Below are positions 1-9,798 of a stretch of 64,000 bases of DNA, piece after piece. Origin of the DNA: Halorubrum vacuolatum. Its GTDB lineage: Archaea > Halobacteriota > Halobacteria > Halobacteriales > Haloferacaceae. The notes under the pieces were generated by a model. That model was not told where the DNA came from. It searched no databases and was given only the letters and a program-made list of their open reading frames with translations. The translations under genes and the position numbers were made by a program. The number at the start of each line of letters is the position of its first letter. The stretch's first letter is position 1. Location of the stretch: NCBI RefSeq assembly GCF_900188065.1, contig NZ_FZNQ01000001.1:424434-488433 (forward strand). The letters run 5' to 3'.

Positions 1-3000
1 CTGTTCGATACGGTATATGATATCCCTCGTGGACTCCCCGAGCGGCGTCCCGCGATACGTTAAGATGTTTTGATCGCCGGCGCTCCGAAGGTCGATATCA
101 TCGATCTCCGAGATGTTTCCGTCCAATTCTAACGTCTCGGGAGCTGTCTCCGCATCAGCGTCTTGGATCCGGTCCTCCCCATCGACGCGTTCACTCCACA
201 TGATCCGGTCTTCACTCACCGTGAGGTCGCCGAAGCGCTCGATTTCGTGGTTTTCTACGGATTCAACCCCTGTCGAAGCGTTGAGCACGCTTCGGGTGAC
301 GGTCCCCTCAGCTCGGTCTGCAGCCGGCTCGAAGTACCCCACGGTAAACGTGCCATCGTCGTTACCGGCGACGGCGGGCTGTATCGCGTTTTCCACCGTC
401 CCGCTCCGTTCGATTTCCACGGGTGCGTTCGACGTGGCGTTCGACTGAGATAGGAGCGCATAATCGACATGTGTGTCGTCCACGTTCTGGGGATCGTTCG
501 CCTCGTTTCGCTGCCACGCGACTAACCACTGGTCACCGGCGGACGCCACGGCCGGTTCGTGTGTCATGACCGATTCGTTCGTCACCGCTTCGGAGAGGAG
601 CATCGGCTCCGTCCATGTGTTCGGGTCTTCGGTGGTGGCGACGGCGACCTCGGTGTTCGGGAACGCGTCCGCGGGCGTTCCCTCCTCGGAGAGTTCGGTG
701 TCTACCCGCTCCCACGCCGCGAGCAACGTGTCACCGTCCTCCCGCGTTTCGAGTTCAGGATGGCTATCGTGATATCCATCATCAGTCACCCACTGAGTAT
801 CGCCCCAGTCATCACCCTCGATACGAACGGCAAGATCTCGACCCTCAACGACGTCCTTTGCTTCATCCTGTCGACTCCACATGACGACTGTCTCGTCTTC
901 AGTCTGTGCGATCGCCGGGTGTGTATCTTCCAAGTCCCGTTCGGAGAGACGACGATCATCATCTTCCTGCACGGCCGAAGACTCCGCCTGCATCACCCCT
1001 GCCGGTTCGGATGACTCCGGTGGCTCGCCGTGTTTGTCCGCGACTCCCCAATCGGAGTGGCGCTCGACCGTAGTCAGCCCATCCGATGTCATAGCCTCCG
1101 TGTTTGCGGATGCGAGTTCGATCTCGTCGTCGACGATAACGAACGTGAACTCACCCTGGTAAACCGTTACATCAACCTCCCCAAAGATATTGCTCTCAAC
1201 CGGAACCCCGATGCTACGAAGATATGGATCCTGCAGGCCGAACGCCGCACTTCCGCCAGTTGAGCCGTCCACACCGGCCGTGACCTCACCACCGGACACC
1301 CCGAACGTAGAGTCCGCGGTCAGCCCGATCATCGGTTGGATCGTTCCCTGCTGAAAGTCCAGTCCCGTGTCGTTCCCCTCGAACTCGGCACCGGTCGTCG
1401 CGTCGCCTTCAGCACGAACCTGAATGGACTGTTCCGGAACGAACGGCGGATCAAATGAGGCCTGCCACACCGGTGCGGAGATCCCTCCACCCAAGCTCGC
1501 CTCGGCGCTTTGAAGTTCGTAGTCACGGTCGACGGTTCCGGCACCACCCCCCTCAAGCTCGACTTCGACACCCTTCACTACCACTTCGCCTTCCCCGTCC
1601 AGCGTCACTTCGACCAAGCCCTGCGGGGCCGTGATATATACACCCGTGTTGAGTTCTTTTAACGCAGCAAAGTCGCGCTCCCAAGGGAACACCCCGGAGA
1701 GCACGTCGACCTGTCGATCAAAGTCCAAAAGCACCACCTCAACACCCGCCTCAACCTCTCGACCGTCGAGTTCCTGTACGTCTTCAGCGTTTTCCAGCAT
1801 CCACGTCAACCACTCGGGTGTCGCCTCGTACCGGATACTGCGCTGTTCGATGTCCTGCCGGCCAAGGTCATCGGTGGCGATAACTTCGACGACGGTATCG
1901 TCTTCAATGGTGGAAAGGTCGACATCCGCCTCCCACGTGTCATCCCCGTTTGGCACCATGTCGTAGGTTTCGTTTTCGATCTCTAGGATGACGCTCTCGA
2001 CATCCCGTTCGGACTCGACATCGACACTGAATTCAGTGTCGACCGACAGCCCGTCGATCACCGCTGCCCCGTCGGTAAACGTTGACTCGACGGTGGAGAT
2101 AGCGATCGGGCCCTCCTCGATCGCGATGATCCGTGTGACGTCCTCATCCCCGGTGATCATCGTGACCTCGTATACGCCGGGTTGTAAGAACGTGTGTGTC
2201 GGGGATTCCCCGACTGCGGTCGTCCCATCGTCGAAATCCCATTCGTACTGTTCACCGTCCGGCGACGTGAACTCTACCTCCTCTCCGACTTCTGCTGTCG
2301 ATGGGTTGATAACGAATGCATCACTGTCGCCGTCGCTGACTAGCACATCAACCGTCGCGGTGTCAACTCCTGTCGGGCCGGTGACCCCCAACACCACCGT
2401 GTATGCACCCGGTTCATCGAAGCTATGATCCACCGATTCGCCGGTTGTGTCTGTCCCGTCGTCGAAGTCCCATTCGTATGTGTCTATTTCGCCGTCAGAG
2501 TCCCCTGCGTCAAACACCACCGTCTCGTCAACCTCAACCGCCGCCCGTGACGTGTCGATGCTCGCCTCCGGTGCATCCGGAGTCCGGGCCTCCCAGAAGA
2601 AGATTGGGTAATCATCCGGGTTCGTTCGGACTAACCACCTATCATCAAAGCTAAAATTACCCATGTTTGCCCGCACGTCCTCGCCGGTCATCTCCTCGGT
2701 GGTGAGCCCTATGGGTTCTGCGCGGTCAGCACCAGGTTCGGCTCCGGATGTAAAAGACCCAACATATTCGCTATCCTCGACATCCTCGTCCCAGTAGACG
2801 TCCGGGAACTGGTCAACCCCGTCACTGCCGGATCCGTCGTCTCCGATACGACCCACGACGGCACCGCTGTCGCCCGAGGCCTCGACGGTTGCGGATACGT
2901 ACATCTCGTCGAACGTCGACGGGTTGAACGAGGAGAAGCCGACGAGCCCACCGACGTATTCGTTTCCATCGACCATTGCATCCTCAACGTATCCAACACC

Positions 3001-3930
3001 CATCTCGGTTCCAAAGTTCGACCGACCAAGGAGGCCGCCGACGTATTGATCTCCGGTGATTTCACCGCTAAACCGGTTCTCTTCGTCGAGTACTGGCCCA
3101 TATGCACTCTGACCGGATCCGCCACCCGTCGCAAACGCGACGATACCACCCGCGTAGAGACCGGATGTCGACTCGATCGTTCCTTCCACGGAGGTGTTCA
3201 TCACGAAGGAGTCAGCGGACTGTGGCTCGTCAACCGTTCCAGCGATACCGCCCGTTCGGTCATCACCGACGATCGAGGCGTTCTCCAACCGAACGTTCTG
3301 GATCGTCGTCTGGTCCGCGTATCCGAAGAGCCCGACGTTCGATTCGTCCGGTCGGTCGATCGTGAGACCCTCGATCACGTGTCCTCGTCCGTCAAAAGTT
3401 CCGGTGAATGGCGATCCGGAGCTTCCGATCGGCTCGAAGCCGGCCCCGTCGTTCCAGTCTTCGGTTTCCGTCGCGTTGATGTCGTTTCGAAGGATAACAT
3501 CCGCGTCCAAGTTGTCATTCACCTTCTGCAGGTCCTCTACGTCATTAACAATGATTTCGGTCCCCTCGCTCTGTATAACGGCTGTTTCAACGTCACGATC
3601 GATATCCTCCGCGGCAGCCTCATCAGATTCGGGATCGCTGTCTCCTTGATCGGCGTCCGCGTCATCGTCGTCGTCGTCCTCCGCTTCCCCATCTACCGTC
3701 GAAGTGTCGGTGTCATTGTTTGATTCAGCATCCGCCCCATCATTGGAGCCAGTCGTCTGCCATGTCCCCGTACCGTCGATGACAGCGGATCCGACGTCGC
3801 TCGTGCTGCCGCTTTCTACCTCTTCAATCGCCGCTGAACCGCCGCCGAACATAGCAACGCTAGCGATCATGGAGGTGACCATCATCACCGATAACACGAT
3901 CGCGTTTATTTGCCGTCGTTCGAGCGTCAT
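1..3930 (-). CDS. Giant GLUG/PKD-domain surface protein, C-terminus outside window
   Basis: Open in one frame from an ATG at 3930 to the left edge, at least 1310 residues; no stop is reached. Residues about 8-32 form one hydrophobic N-terminal segment (signal or anchor), then a very acidic Asp/Ser-rich stretch. Residues about 150-430 carry GLUG-like repeats (GGLLGRSNF, GGLVGFSSF, VGLFGYADQ). Two PKD domains follow at about 447-530 and 530-605, each with the core YEWDFDDGT. After a beta-rich middle, residues about 960-1310 show Trp- and Asp-rich repeats of the type seen in exo-sialidase/BNR propellers. Exported adhesive or cell-surface role is inferred from domains; there is no catalytic motif I recognise. 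A GTG at about 3970 in the same frame would add 13 residues. An upstream 22-codon frame ends by overlapping the ATG (TAATG). Confidence 0.85.
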   Translation of the reverse strand, partial: MTLERRQINAIVLSVMMVTSMIASVAMFGGGSAAIEEVESGSTSDVGSAVIDGTGTWQTTGSNDGADAESNNDTDTSTVDGEAEDDDDDDADADQGDSDPESDEAAAEDIDRDVETAVIQSEGTEIIVNDVEDLQKVNDNLDADVILRNDINATETEDWNDGAGFEPIGSSGSPFTGTFDGRGHVIEGLTIDRPDESNVGLFGYADQTTIQNVRLENASIVGDDRTGGIAGTVDEPQSADSFVMNTSVEGTIESTSGLYAGGIVAFATGGGSGQSAYGPVLDEENRFSGEITGDQYVGGLLGRSNFGTEMGVGYVEDAMVDGNEYVGGLVGFSSFNPSTFDEMYVSATVEASGDSGAVVGRIGDDGSGSDGVDQFPDVYWDEDVEDSEYVGSFTSGAEPGADRAEPIGLTTEEMTGEDVRANMGNFSFDDRWLVRTNPDDYPIFFWEARTPDAPEASIDTSRAAVEVDETVVFDAGDSDGEIDTYEWDFDDGTDTTGESVDHSFDEPGAYTVVLGVTGPTGVDTATVDVLVSDGDSDAFVINPSTAEVGEEVEFTSPDGEQYEWDFDDGTTAVGESPTHTFLQPGVYEVTMITGDEDVTRIIAIEEGPIAISTVESTFTDGAAVIDGLSVDTEFSVDVESERDVESVILEIENETYDMVPNGDDTWEADVDLSTIEDDTVVEVIATDDLGRQDIEQRSIRYEATPEWLTWMLENAEDVQELDGREVEAGVEVVLLDFDRQVDVLSGVFPWERDFAALKELNTGVYITAPQGLVEVTLDGEGEVVVKGVEVELEGGGAGTVDRDYELQSAEASLGGGISAPVWQASFDPPFVPEQSIQVRAEGDATTGAEFEGNDTGLDFQQGTIQPMIGLTADSTFGVSGGEVTAGVDGSTGGSAAFGLQDPYLRSIGVPVESNIFGEVDVTVYQGEFTFVIVDDEIELASANTEAMTSDGLTTVERHSDWGVADKHGEPPESSEPAGVMQAESSAVQEDDDRRLSERDLEDTHPAIAQTEDETVVMWSRQDEAKDVVEGRDLAVRIEGDDWGDTQWVTDDGYHDSHPELETREDGDTLLAAWERVDTELSEEGTPADAFPNTEVAVATTEDPNTWTEPMLLSEAVTNESVMTHEPAVASAGDQWLVAWQRNEANDPQNVDDTHVDYALLSQSNATSNAPVEIERSGTVENAIQPAVAGNDDGTFTVGYFEPAADRAEGTVTRSVLNASTGVESVENHEIERFGDLTVSEDRIMWSERVDGEDRIQDADAETAPETLELDGNISEIDDIDLRSAGDQNILTYRGTPLGESTRDIIYRIEQ

Positions 3931-4422
3931 TATCGCCCCCCGCCGGCGGTTAGCCGGACCTCGAACCACATACGTCGATTCAACCCTTCCCCGGACTGAG
4001 CTTCCATAGCGCCGGTGATTCCCCGCTGGAAAAATCGCACCTTGCTATCCATTGACAGGGCAACAAGGTACTATACCACTATAAGTATTATCCCGTTGGC
4101 ACGGTTCAACGACTCATTGATAGATCGATCGCTACTTCAGGGCTCGCCTGAAGCCACATATGATCGCTTCGGTTGGCTGATCCCGTCAAATCAGTCACTC
4201 TCTCGCTCGCCTGACAGCCTCCGGACGGACGTTTTTGTGCCCCCTTACGAGCCCAGGCAGGCCTCCACACGATCGTCGGAATAAACCGATGCCCGGAATT
4301 ATACGGCGTGGTTCGTAGCGGGATGGAGAAGACGATGACTTGGGCATGACATCAAGTAAGGAAACAGGGTGACGACTGGATCGGGCGTCCTCCACAACGC
4401 GTTCCATCGCCATGGGGGACCG
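3931..4422. other. Intergenic region with likely promoter of the surface-protein gene
   Basis: No gene recognised in 490 bases. On the minus strand a TATA-like element (TACTTATAG, about 4078-4088) lies about 150 bases before the surface-protein start, which would give an unusually long leader for a haloarchaeon. Small open frames on both strands here have no recognisable protein features. Confidence 0.4.
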
Positions 4423-5097
4423 TCACAGCAGTATCCAGAGGCCGAGCGACACGAATAGGATCCCCACAGGTAACAGAAGCAATCCTTTGCGCAGGTGTGA
4501 ACGCATGAGTGAGCGCCGGTTTTCGTCGGAGATCCGGAGGTCACTCCCTCCGGATAACAACCGCATGTCGGCATCGTTATGATCCTGTGTCGGCTCAGAC
4601 GATCCCTGTACGTAGACCTTTTCGCCCGGTGAGACCGCCCCCTCATAATACCGTCTTCGCCCGGCTAACGACGGTTTCGTCTCCACCTCCTCGCCGATTT
4701 GATCCTCGTCGACATCGGAGACCCGCTCCATCGATAGGAACAGGTCCTCTCCGGATGGGTCGACGTATCCAACCGCAGTCCCATCATCGATAAGAAACGG
4801 CAGGCACTCGCTTCCCGAATCGAGCGGCGACCACGAGTTGCCGCTCCGTCGCTCGATTCGGAACTCATATGCAACGCAGGTTTCCCCGGCAACCGGGGAG
4901 GTAAGCCGGGATTCACCGATCGGACGAACCGTTCCGCCGATCATGACGGAGCCATCGGTTACCGCTGCGTCACGAAGCGACACGAAATCAATGAGCCGCG
5001 TTTGATTCCACTGACGAAGCGATGAGAGCCCGAGGATCGACACCGCACTCCCAAGCAGCAGTATGATCGCGGCACCGGCGATAGAGGTCAACGACAT
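4423..5097 (-). CDS. GIDE-like two-helix membrane protein (E3 ligase-related fold)
   Basis: 224 residues from ATG 5097; a TTG 24 bases upstream extends the frame but is less likely. Membrane helices lie at about 5-25 and 205-222 and enclose a soluble beta-rich domain. That domain contains GGTVRPIGESRLTSPVAGETCVAYEF and later GRRRYYEGAVSPGEKVYVQG, a pattern I associate with the BAM/GIDE membrane domain of MAPL/GIDE E3 ligases and their archaeal relatives. There is no RING finger, so ligase activity should not be assumed. An AT-rich TATA-like motif (ATATTTAAT) lies just upstream. Same strand as the surface protein but separated from it by almost 500 bases, so probably a separate transcript. Confidence 0.6.
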   Translation of the reverse strand: MSLTSIAGAAIILLLGSAVSILGLSSLRQWNQTRLIDFVSLRDAAVTDGSVMIGGTVRPIGESRLTSPVAGETCVAYEFRIERRSGNSWSPLDSGSECLPFLIDDGTAVGYVDPSGEDLFLSMERVSDVDEDQIGEEVETKPSLAGRRRYYEGAVSPGEKVYVQGSSEPTQDHNDADMRLLSGGSDLRISDENRRSLMRSHLRKGLLLLPVGILFVSLGLWILL

Positions 5098-5325
5098 GGC
5101 CAATGATGATTTTTCTAACAAATTAAATATTACTTTGAGTGGACGCTTTCAATATCACTATGAAAGCTAAAATTTGATCGCCACTCTCCGGTATACTGGG
5201 TGACGTTTCACCACACACCAGCCAGGGAGAAAACTCGTCGAGAAAGGTACTTGTATTTATATGGCTGTATGGAATGAGGACGAACTGCGATACCAGGTGT
5301 CGTATCTCGCTGAGCGCCTGATGAA

Positions 5326-5817
5326 CTACCCGTACTCCCCGATCAACCGCTCCAGCGTCGCCCGATCCTGTGCGCCGACGAGTCGCTCAACCGGCTGGCC
5401 GTTCGCGTAGAGAACGAGCGTCGGGACGCTTCGCGCGCCGAGCGCGGCGGCGACCCCCCGGTTGCGGTCGATGTCGACCGTCGCGACCGCGGCCGGGGTG
5501 TCGGCGGCGACCGCCTCGATAGCCGGCTTCATCATCTGACAGGGACCACACCACTCCGCGTAGCAGTCGACGAGGACGACGTCATACGCGTCGATCGTCT
5601 CCTGTAGCTGCGTCTCGCCCGTGATCTCGATCGGCTCCGTCGGCGCGGTTCGACCGGCTCCCGCGTCCTCGACGCCGCTCGTGGCATCGCCGCCCGCGGT
5701 TGCGCCGCCATCCGCACCCAACTCCCCCGCTTCGAGCCGTTCCTGCAGCTCCTGCAGCTTGCGCTCACGGATTCGCTGCCGCTCGGCATCCGGATCGTCG
5801 GTGGATCCTTCGCTCAT
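5326..5817 (-). CDS. Thioredoxin with charged N-terminal extension
   Basis: 163 residues. The C-terminal 100 residues form a thioredoxin domain with the dithiol site WCGPC (Cys90, Cys93) and the cis-proline motif SVPT near residue 132. This catalyses thiol-disulfide exchange in the cytoplasm; no signal peptide is visible. The first 60 residues are unusual for thioredoxin: a highly charged Glu/Arg segment (likely helix or coiled coil, residues 8-34) followed by a Gly/Ala/Asp linker. The partner of this extension is unknown. It stands alone, 86 bases beyond the end of the GH15 gene on the same strand. Confidence 0.9.
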   Translation of the reverse strand: MSEGSTDDPDAERQRIRERKLQELQERLEAGELGADGGATAGGDATSGVEDAGAGRTAPTEPIEITGETQLQETIDAYDVVLVDCYAEWCGPCQMMKPAIEAVAADTPAAVATVDIDRNRGVAAALGARSVPTLVLYANGQPVERLVGAQDRATLERLIGEYG

Positions 5818-5903
5818 GGCTTACGGTATGCCGGCCGCGTCAGTAAACGTCACGGCCGCGGGCGGTTGGTCACACCGTCACGTCGACGGATTCGTGCCCG
5901 GTT

Positions 5904-8045
5904 CTAGTCGTCCGCGTGTGCATGCACGCCGGCCTCGACATCGAGCATGTCGTGATCGGCGAGCAGCGCGACCGTCGCCAGTCGGATCGCGTGGGGCCAC
6001 CCGAGCGGCGTCGCGCTGTCCGGCGTGCCGTCATCGAAGAACTGTTCGGGGAGGTAGCTCGTTTCCGCACGGAGCGTGCCTCCCGGGGAGACCTCCGCGA
6101 GGAGTTCCGTCGCACGCGCGGCCATCGCCTCGGCGCGCGGGTCGTCCCGTGACGCGAGGAGGACGGCCAGCTGGGCGCAGGCGTTCGCCCCCCACGCCGT
6201 CGAGACGGTCCAGACCTTCTCGCGGCCCTGTTCGGCCTGTCGCCACCCGTCCGCTTCGTACCGGAAGAGCCCGCTGATCGCGTCCGTCTCCCGTGAGAGT
6301 CCGTCGACGACCGTTTCGACGTGTGAGACGAGTCGATCGAGACGCTCCGGATCGACGGCTCCGGATCCGTCGGATCCGAGGGCGTCGAAGGCGCGGTGTG
6401 CCCCCGCGAACGCGAGCGTCGCGGAGTCGATCCGACCGTCGAGGTCACCGTGAGGCGTCTCACGGAGCGCGTAACAGCCACGGTCGGCCACCCAGAGGTC
6501 GTCGAGCGCGTCGTACACCTCACGTGCCCGCGCCTCGGCGTGTGTGGCCACGTCGCCGTCGATCCGGTCGTCATCGAGGCCGACCTCCGCGCCGTGTCGG
6601 GCGAGTTCGGCATACGCCTCGAGGAACGTCGCGGCGGTGTGGCCGAACCGGCCGATCGAGTCCTCCCAGGCGTTCTGACAGACGACCGGGAGTCCGTCCG
6701 CTTCGAGGGTCTCATCGAGCCCGAGGAGCGCCGAAACGAGCGCCTCGGAGAGGCCATCGACGTCGATCCCCGCCTCACGGGCCCGTGCGAGGAACGCCAC
6801 GACGCTGCCCGTCTGGTCGGCCTGATAGTCGTGATCCGGGCCGGCCTCTAAGCGGGCGTTCGCCCACCCGGGCGCAATGGCACCGGAGAACGGCCAGACG
6901 CGGTGGGGCCACGAGCCGTCCGCACGCTGGGCGTCGATATAGGCCCGCGCGGAGCGTTCATGCCAGTCGTCGAGGCCGAGCGCGAGCCGCTCGTCCGCAT
7001 CGAGCAGGAAGCCGGCGATCTCCGCGTCGTCGCGGAACCAGGTGTAGCCGTAGCCACCGGAGTGTTGGTAGTGAGGATCGAAATCCGGACCGGCGATACG
7101 CAGCCCCGAAGCCGCAGAGAGCAACGAGAGCACGCGGAGGTCCGCGGCGATCGCGTCCCGATCCGGAACCGATTCGGGAACCGACGGCACCGACCCGTCG
7201 ACCAACGAGACGAGCGTCTCGCGGGCGTCCGCTGCCCCGTGTGCGGGATCGACGACGTCGAACAGGCCGTCCAGCCGCTCGAAGGCCGCCTCACGTGGCG
7301 TCTCCTCCAGCTTCGAGAGGAGGCTGGCGACGGTCGTCCGTCCGGACTCGAACGGAACCTCGAGGACGACCTCGCCGCAGAGGCGCTCCTCCTCGTATCG
7401 GCCGCCGTGGCGGTCGCGGGGGAGACCGATCGCTCGCCCGTCGAGGAGTTCGGGGATCGTCATCGGGAGCTGTCCCCGAAGCTCCGTAATCCCGGTCGCG
7501 CTCGCGAGGTAGTCGTGTTCGGCCGTGTGGTAGAACTCCACCGCGTCCGTGTGTCGAAGCTGACCGAGTCGGTCGTCGCGGCCGTCCGGCGTGAAGCGCG
7601 CGTACACCAGCAACGAGGCGTCGGAGGGGGGCGACGCGTCCGTCCCGGTCCCCTCCACCGTCACGTTCTCGGCCGCTGCATTCCCGACCGCCGCATGTGT
7701 GAGATGGACGTCCCCGACGGTCGCGTCGTATCGACGGACGGTCCCGATGTCGGTGTGGTGGGTCGTCTCGATCACCGTCGTCCCGTCGACGTAGCGCTGG
7801 GTCGTCCCGTCCGCGCCGAACCAGCGACGCTCGCCGTCGACTGCGAGTCCGAACCGCCCGATGGCGAGCCCGGAGAGCCCCGTCAACGGATAGCCGAAAT
7901 CTCGGAGGCTCCCGTCTGCGTCGACGTGAACCAACCGCCCACCGCCGCCGGAAAACCGACCCGAGTGCGTCCGGCGTTCACCGGGGAATCGCGTCGGATG
8001 GCCAACGTGGCGTTTGTAATCGTCGATCGCGTCGCGTAGCTGCAT
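5904..8045 (-). CDS. Glycoside hydrolase family 15 (glucoamylase-type)
   Basis: 713 residues from ATG 8045; the frame extends to a TTG 30 bases upstream, which I reject because MQLRDAIDDYKRHVGHPTRFPGE is the usual family start. The N-terminal beta-sandwich (about 1-270) precedes an alpha/alpha barrel containing GGYGYTWFRDDAEI, YQADQTGSVVAF, QNAWEDSIGRFGHTAAT and WTVSTAWGANACAQL, the conserved barrel segments of archaeal GH15 enzymes. Expected reaction: release of glucose from alpha-1,4 or alpha-1,6 glucans or from trehalose; the substrate cannot be settled from sequence. No signal peptide, so probably cytoplasmic. It is divergent from a TrmB sugar-sensing regulator 105 bases away, which is its likely controller. 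Confidence 0.88.
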   Translation of the reverse strand: MQLRDAIDDYKRHVGHPTRFPGERRTHSGRFSGGGGRLVHVDADGSLRDFGYPLTGLSGLAIGRFGLAVDGERRWFGADGTTQRYVDGTTVIETTHHTDIGTVRRYDATVGDVHLTHAAVGNAAAENVTVEGTGTDASPPSDASLLVYARFTPDGRDDRLGQLRHTDAVEFYHTAEHDYLASATGITELRGQLPMTIPELLDGRAIGLPRDRHGGRYEEERLCGEVVLEVPFESGRTTVASLLSKLEETPREAAFERLDGLFDVVDPAHGAADARETLVSLVDGSVPSVPESVPDRDAIAADLRVLSLLSAASGLRIAGPDFDPHYQHSGGYGYTWFRDDAEIAGFLLDADERLALGLDDWHERSARAYIDAQRADGSWPHRVWPFSGAIAPGWANARLEAGPDHDYQADQTGSVVAFLARAREAGIDVDGLSEALVSALLGLDETLEADGLPVVCQNAWEDSIGRFGHTAATFLEAYAELARHGAEVGLDDDRIDGDVATHAEARAREVYDALDDLWVADRGCYALRETPHGDLDGRIDSATLAFAGAHRAFDALGSDGSGAVDPERLDRLVSHVETVVDGLSRETDAISGLFRYEADGWRQAEQGREKVWTVSTAWGANACAQLAVLLASRDDPRAEAMAARATELLAEVSPGGTLRAETSYLPEQFFDDGTPDSATPLGWPHAIRLATVALLADHDMLDVEAGVHAHADD

Positions 8046-8150
8046 GGTCGTCCTGACGGCACCGCGAGATATCAATGTTTGGTGTAATTGTTATTCATGA
8101 ATTTCGATCCGCACCGACCGAGATAAGTGACCCCCGGCGGTGACTCCCAT

Positions 8151-9203
8151 ATGGATGACCGGACGTTGAGCGAACTCCTCACCGGGTTCGGCCTCTCGGA
8201 GAAGGAGGTCGATACCTATCTCTCGCTGCTCGAACACGGGGAGGCGAAAGCGAGCACGATCGCGGCAGCCGCGGGCGTCTCCAAGCGCTACGTCTACAGC
8301 GTGAGCGAGTCCCTCGCGGCCCGCGGGTTCGTCGAGGTGAACGATCACGCCGTGCCGACGACGATCCGCGCGACCCCCCCGGAGGAGGTGATCGAGCGGC
8401 TCCGTTCGGACGTCGAGGCGATGCGTCCCGCCCTCGAAGAGCGGTTCGCGCAGGTGGAGCCCGACGTCGAGCAGTTCGAGGTGGTCAAATCGCGCGTGAC
8501 CGTCCTCAAGCGGATCCGAACGCTGATCGAGGGTGCAGACGAGGAGCTGACGCTCTCGTTACCCGCGCCGTTGCTCGAGGAGTTCCGCGATCCGCTCGTT
8601 GCCGCCGTCGATCGCGGCGTGCTCGTCCTGTTGATCCTCAGCGGTGCGGGCGATGAAGCCGTGGAACCGCCCGACACCGAGGGGGTTGCGAGCGTCGTGC
8701 GACGCTGGGAGGCGGCGATGCCGACGCTGTTGACGGCGGACTCGGCGGTCGGGATGGTCGCCCCCGCGGAGCTGCTGCAGCGGGCGAACTCCGACCGACA
8801 GGCCATCGTGTTCGCGCAGGCGCAGCTCGCGCCGGTGATCGCGGGATCGTTCCTCGGGAACTACTGGCCCGTGGCCGTCGAGACGTGGACCGCGGGTCCG
8901 GCCACGCTGCCCGCCGAGTACGTCAACTTCCGGCACGCTGCGTTTCAAGCCACGGTTCATCGACGTGCGGGAACGACCCTCCGGGCGACCGTCGGTGGAC
9001 GCGATACCGCGGCGAACGAGCCGGTGGAGGTCACCGGTGAGGTGTCCGCGGTTCGACAGTCGCTGGTCGAGCCGACGAACAACGAGTTCCCGGTCCAACA
9101 TACGATCGTCATCGAGACCGAGGACGGCACCGTCGCCGTCGGTGGGCGCGGCGCGTTCGTCGAGGACGTGGAGGCCGATCTCGTCCGACTTGAGGCGGAG
9201 TGA
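8151..9203 (+). CDS. TrmB family sugar-responsive transcriptional regulator
   Basis: 350 residues from ATG 8151 (a GTG at 8127 is possible). N-terminal winged helix: ELLTGFGLSEKEVDTYLSLLEHGEAKASTIAAAAGVSKRYVYSVSESLAARGFVEV. The central region and C-terminal part resemble the TrmB effector domain that binds sugars. In haloarchaea and Thermococcales TrmB proteins control sugar transport and central carbohydrate genes. Divergent placement next to the glucoamylase gene suggests it regulates that gene and itself. No clear TrmB half-site palindrome could be picked out by eye in the 105-base intergenic region. The last bases and the stop codon are duplicated downstream (see repeat at 9196). Confidence 0.85.
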   Translation: MDDRTLSELLTGFGLSEKEVDTYLSLLEHGEAKASTIAAAAGVSKRYVYSVSESLAARGFVEVNDHAVPTTIRATPPEEVIERLRSDVEAMRPALEERFAQVEPDVEQFEVVKSRVTVLKRIRTLIEGADEELTLSLPAPLLEEFRDPLVAAVDRGVLVLLILSGAGDEAVEPPDTEGVASVVRRWEAAMPTLLTADSAVGMVAPAELLQRANSDRQAIVFAQAQLAPVIAGSFLGNYWPVAVETWTAGPATLPAEYVNFRHAAFQATVHRRAGTTLRATVGGRDTAANEPVEVTGEVSAVRQSLVEPTNNEFPVQHTIVIETEDGTVAVGGRGAFVEDVEADLVRLEAE

Positions 9204-9242
9204 GGCCGATCCCGTTCAGCGACACGGAGTGAGGCCGGTCCG
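9196..9242. repeat. 29-bp tandem duplication spanning the TrmB stop codon
   Basis: A segment beginning CGGAGTGAGGCCG at 9196, which contains the TrmB stop codon TGA, recurs at 9225 with one substitution and one deletion. Period 29 bases, two copies, fading into the end of the convergent DUF5788-like gene. Confidence 0.75.
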
Positions 9243-9746
9243 TTATCGGCGCGATCCGACCGTGGATCCCTCGTCGCGTCCGAGCGCCTGTTTGAGAAAC
9301 CGCATCCAGCGCTTTCGGTCGGCCGCCGCCTGTCGCTCGGCCGCCGTCTCGGGACCCGGCGCACGAAGGCCCTCCAGCGCCTCCAACGCTCGATCGATAC
9401 CGATGATCGAGGCGGCGAGCCTCTCGCCCTCCGCGTAGCTGATCGCGCCCTCCTCGATCCGTTCGATCCGTTCGAGCCGCTCACGTCTGAGGTTGCGTTT
9501 CGCCCGCTCGACGCGTTCGCGCTCCCCCTGTGGGATCGAATCACGGCGCTTGATCTCGAAGACGAACGAGCGCAACGCGATCGGCTCGCCCTGGATCTCG
9601 ATCTCCTCGGGGATCTCCGCACCCACGGTCGCAGCTTCGCGGCTGACCCGTTCGAGCAGCACTTTCCGCTCGTACTCCTTCACGTCCACGTGATACGGCC
9701 GGGACACACTTCGCTCCTTCGCCGTCGGTCCCGGCGTGCCATTCAT
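9243..9746 (-). CDS. DUF5788-like haloarchaeal protein
   Basis: 167 residues from ATG 9746; the frame runs 66 bases further upstream but without family-like sequence. Rich in Arg/Glu, mostly helical: KEYERKVLLERVSREAATVGAEIPEEIEIQG then a long charged helix (about residues 75-110). This matches my memory of the haloarchaeal family of unknown function DUF5788. No catalytic motif seen. Convergent with TrmB and followed upstream by the amidohydrolase on the same strand (52-base gap), so possibly cotranscribed with it. Confidence 0.6.
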   Translation of the reverse strand: MNGTPGPTAKERSVSRPYHVDVKEYERKVLLERVSREAATVGAEIPEEIEIQGEPIALRSFVFEIKRRDSIPQGERERVERAKRNLRRERLERIERIEEGAISYAEGERLAASIIGIDRALEALEGLRAPGPETAAERQAAADRKRWMRFLKQALGRDEGSTVGSRR

Positions 9747-9798
9747 CGCGGCGGGACGACGGTGTCCTCCGCGTCGCGGCGGGGCGATTCTGGGCCGC

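Noticed and set aside
5261..5410. 49-codon plus-strand frame starting MAVWNEDELRY
   Set aside because: It has a TATA-like motif just upstream but overlaps the thioredoxin end antisense and resembles no family; too little evidence.
6293..7489. 398-residue Arg-rich frame on the plus strand
   Set aside because: Mirror of the GH15 gene; low-complexity Arg/Pro composition and no motif.
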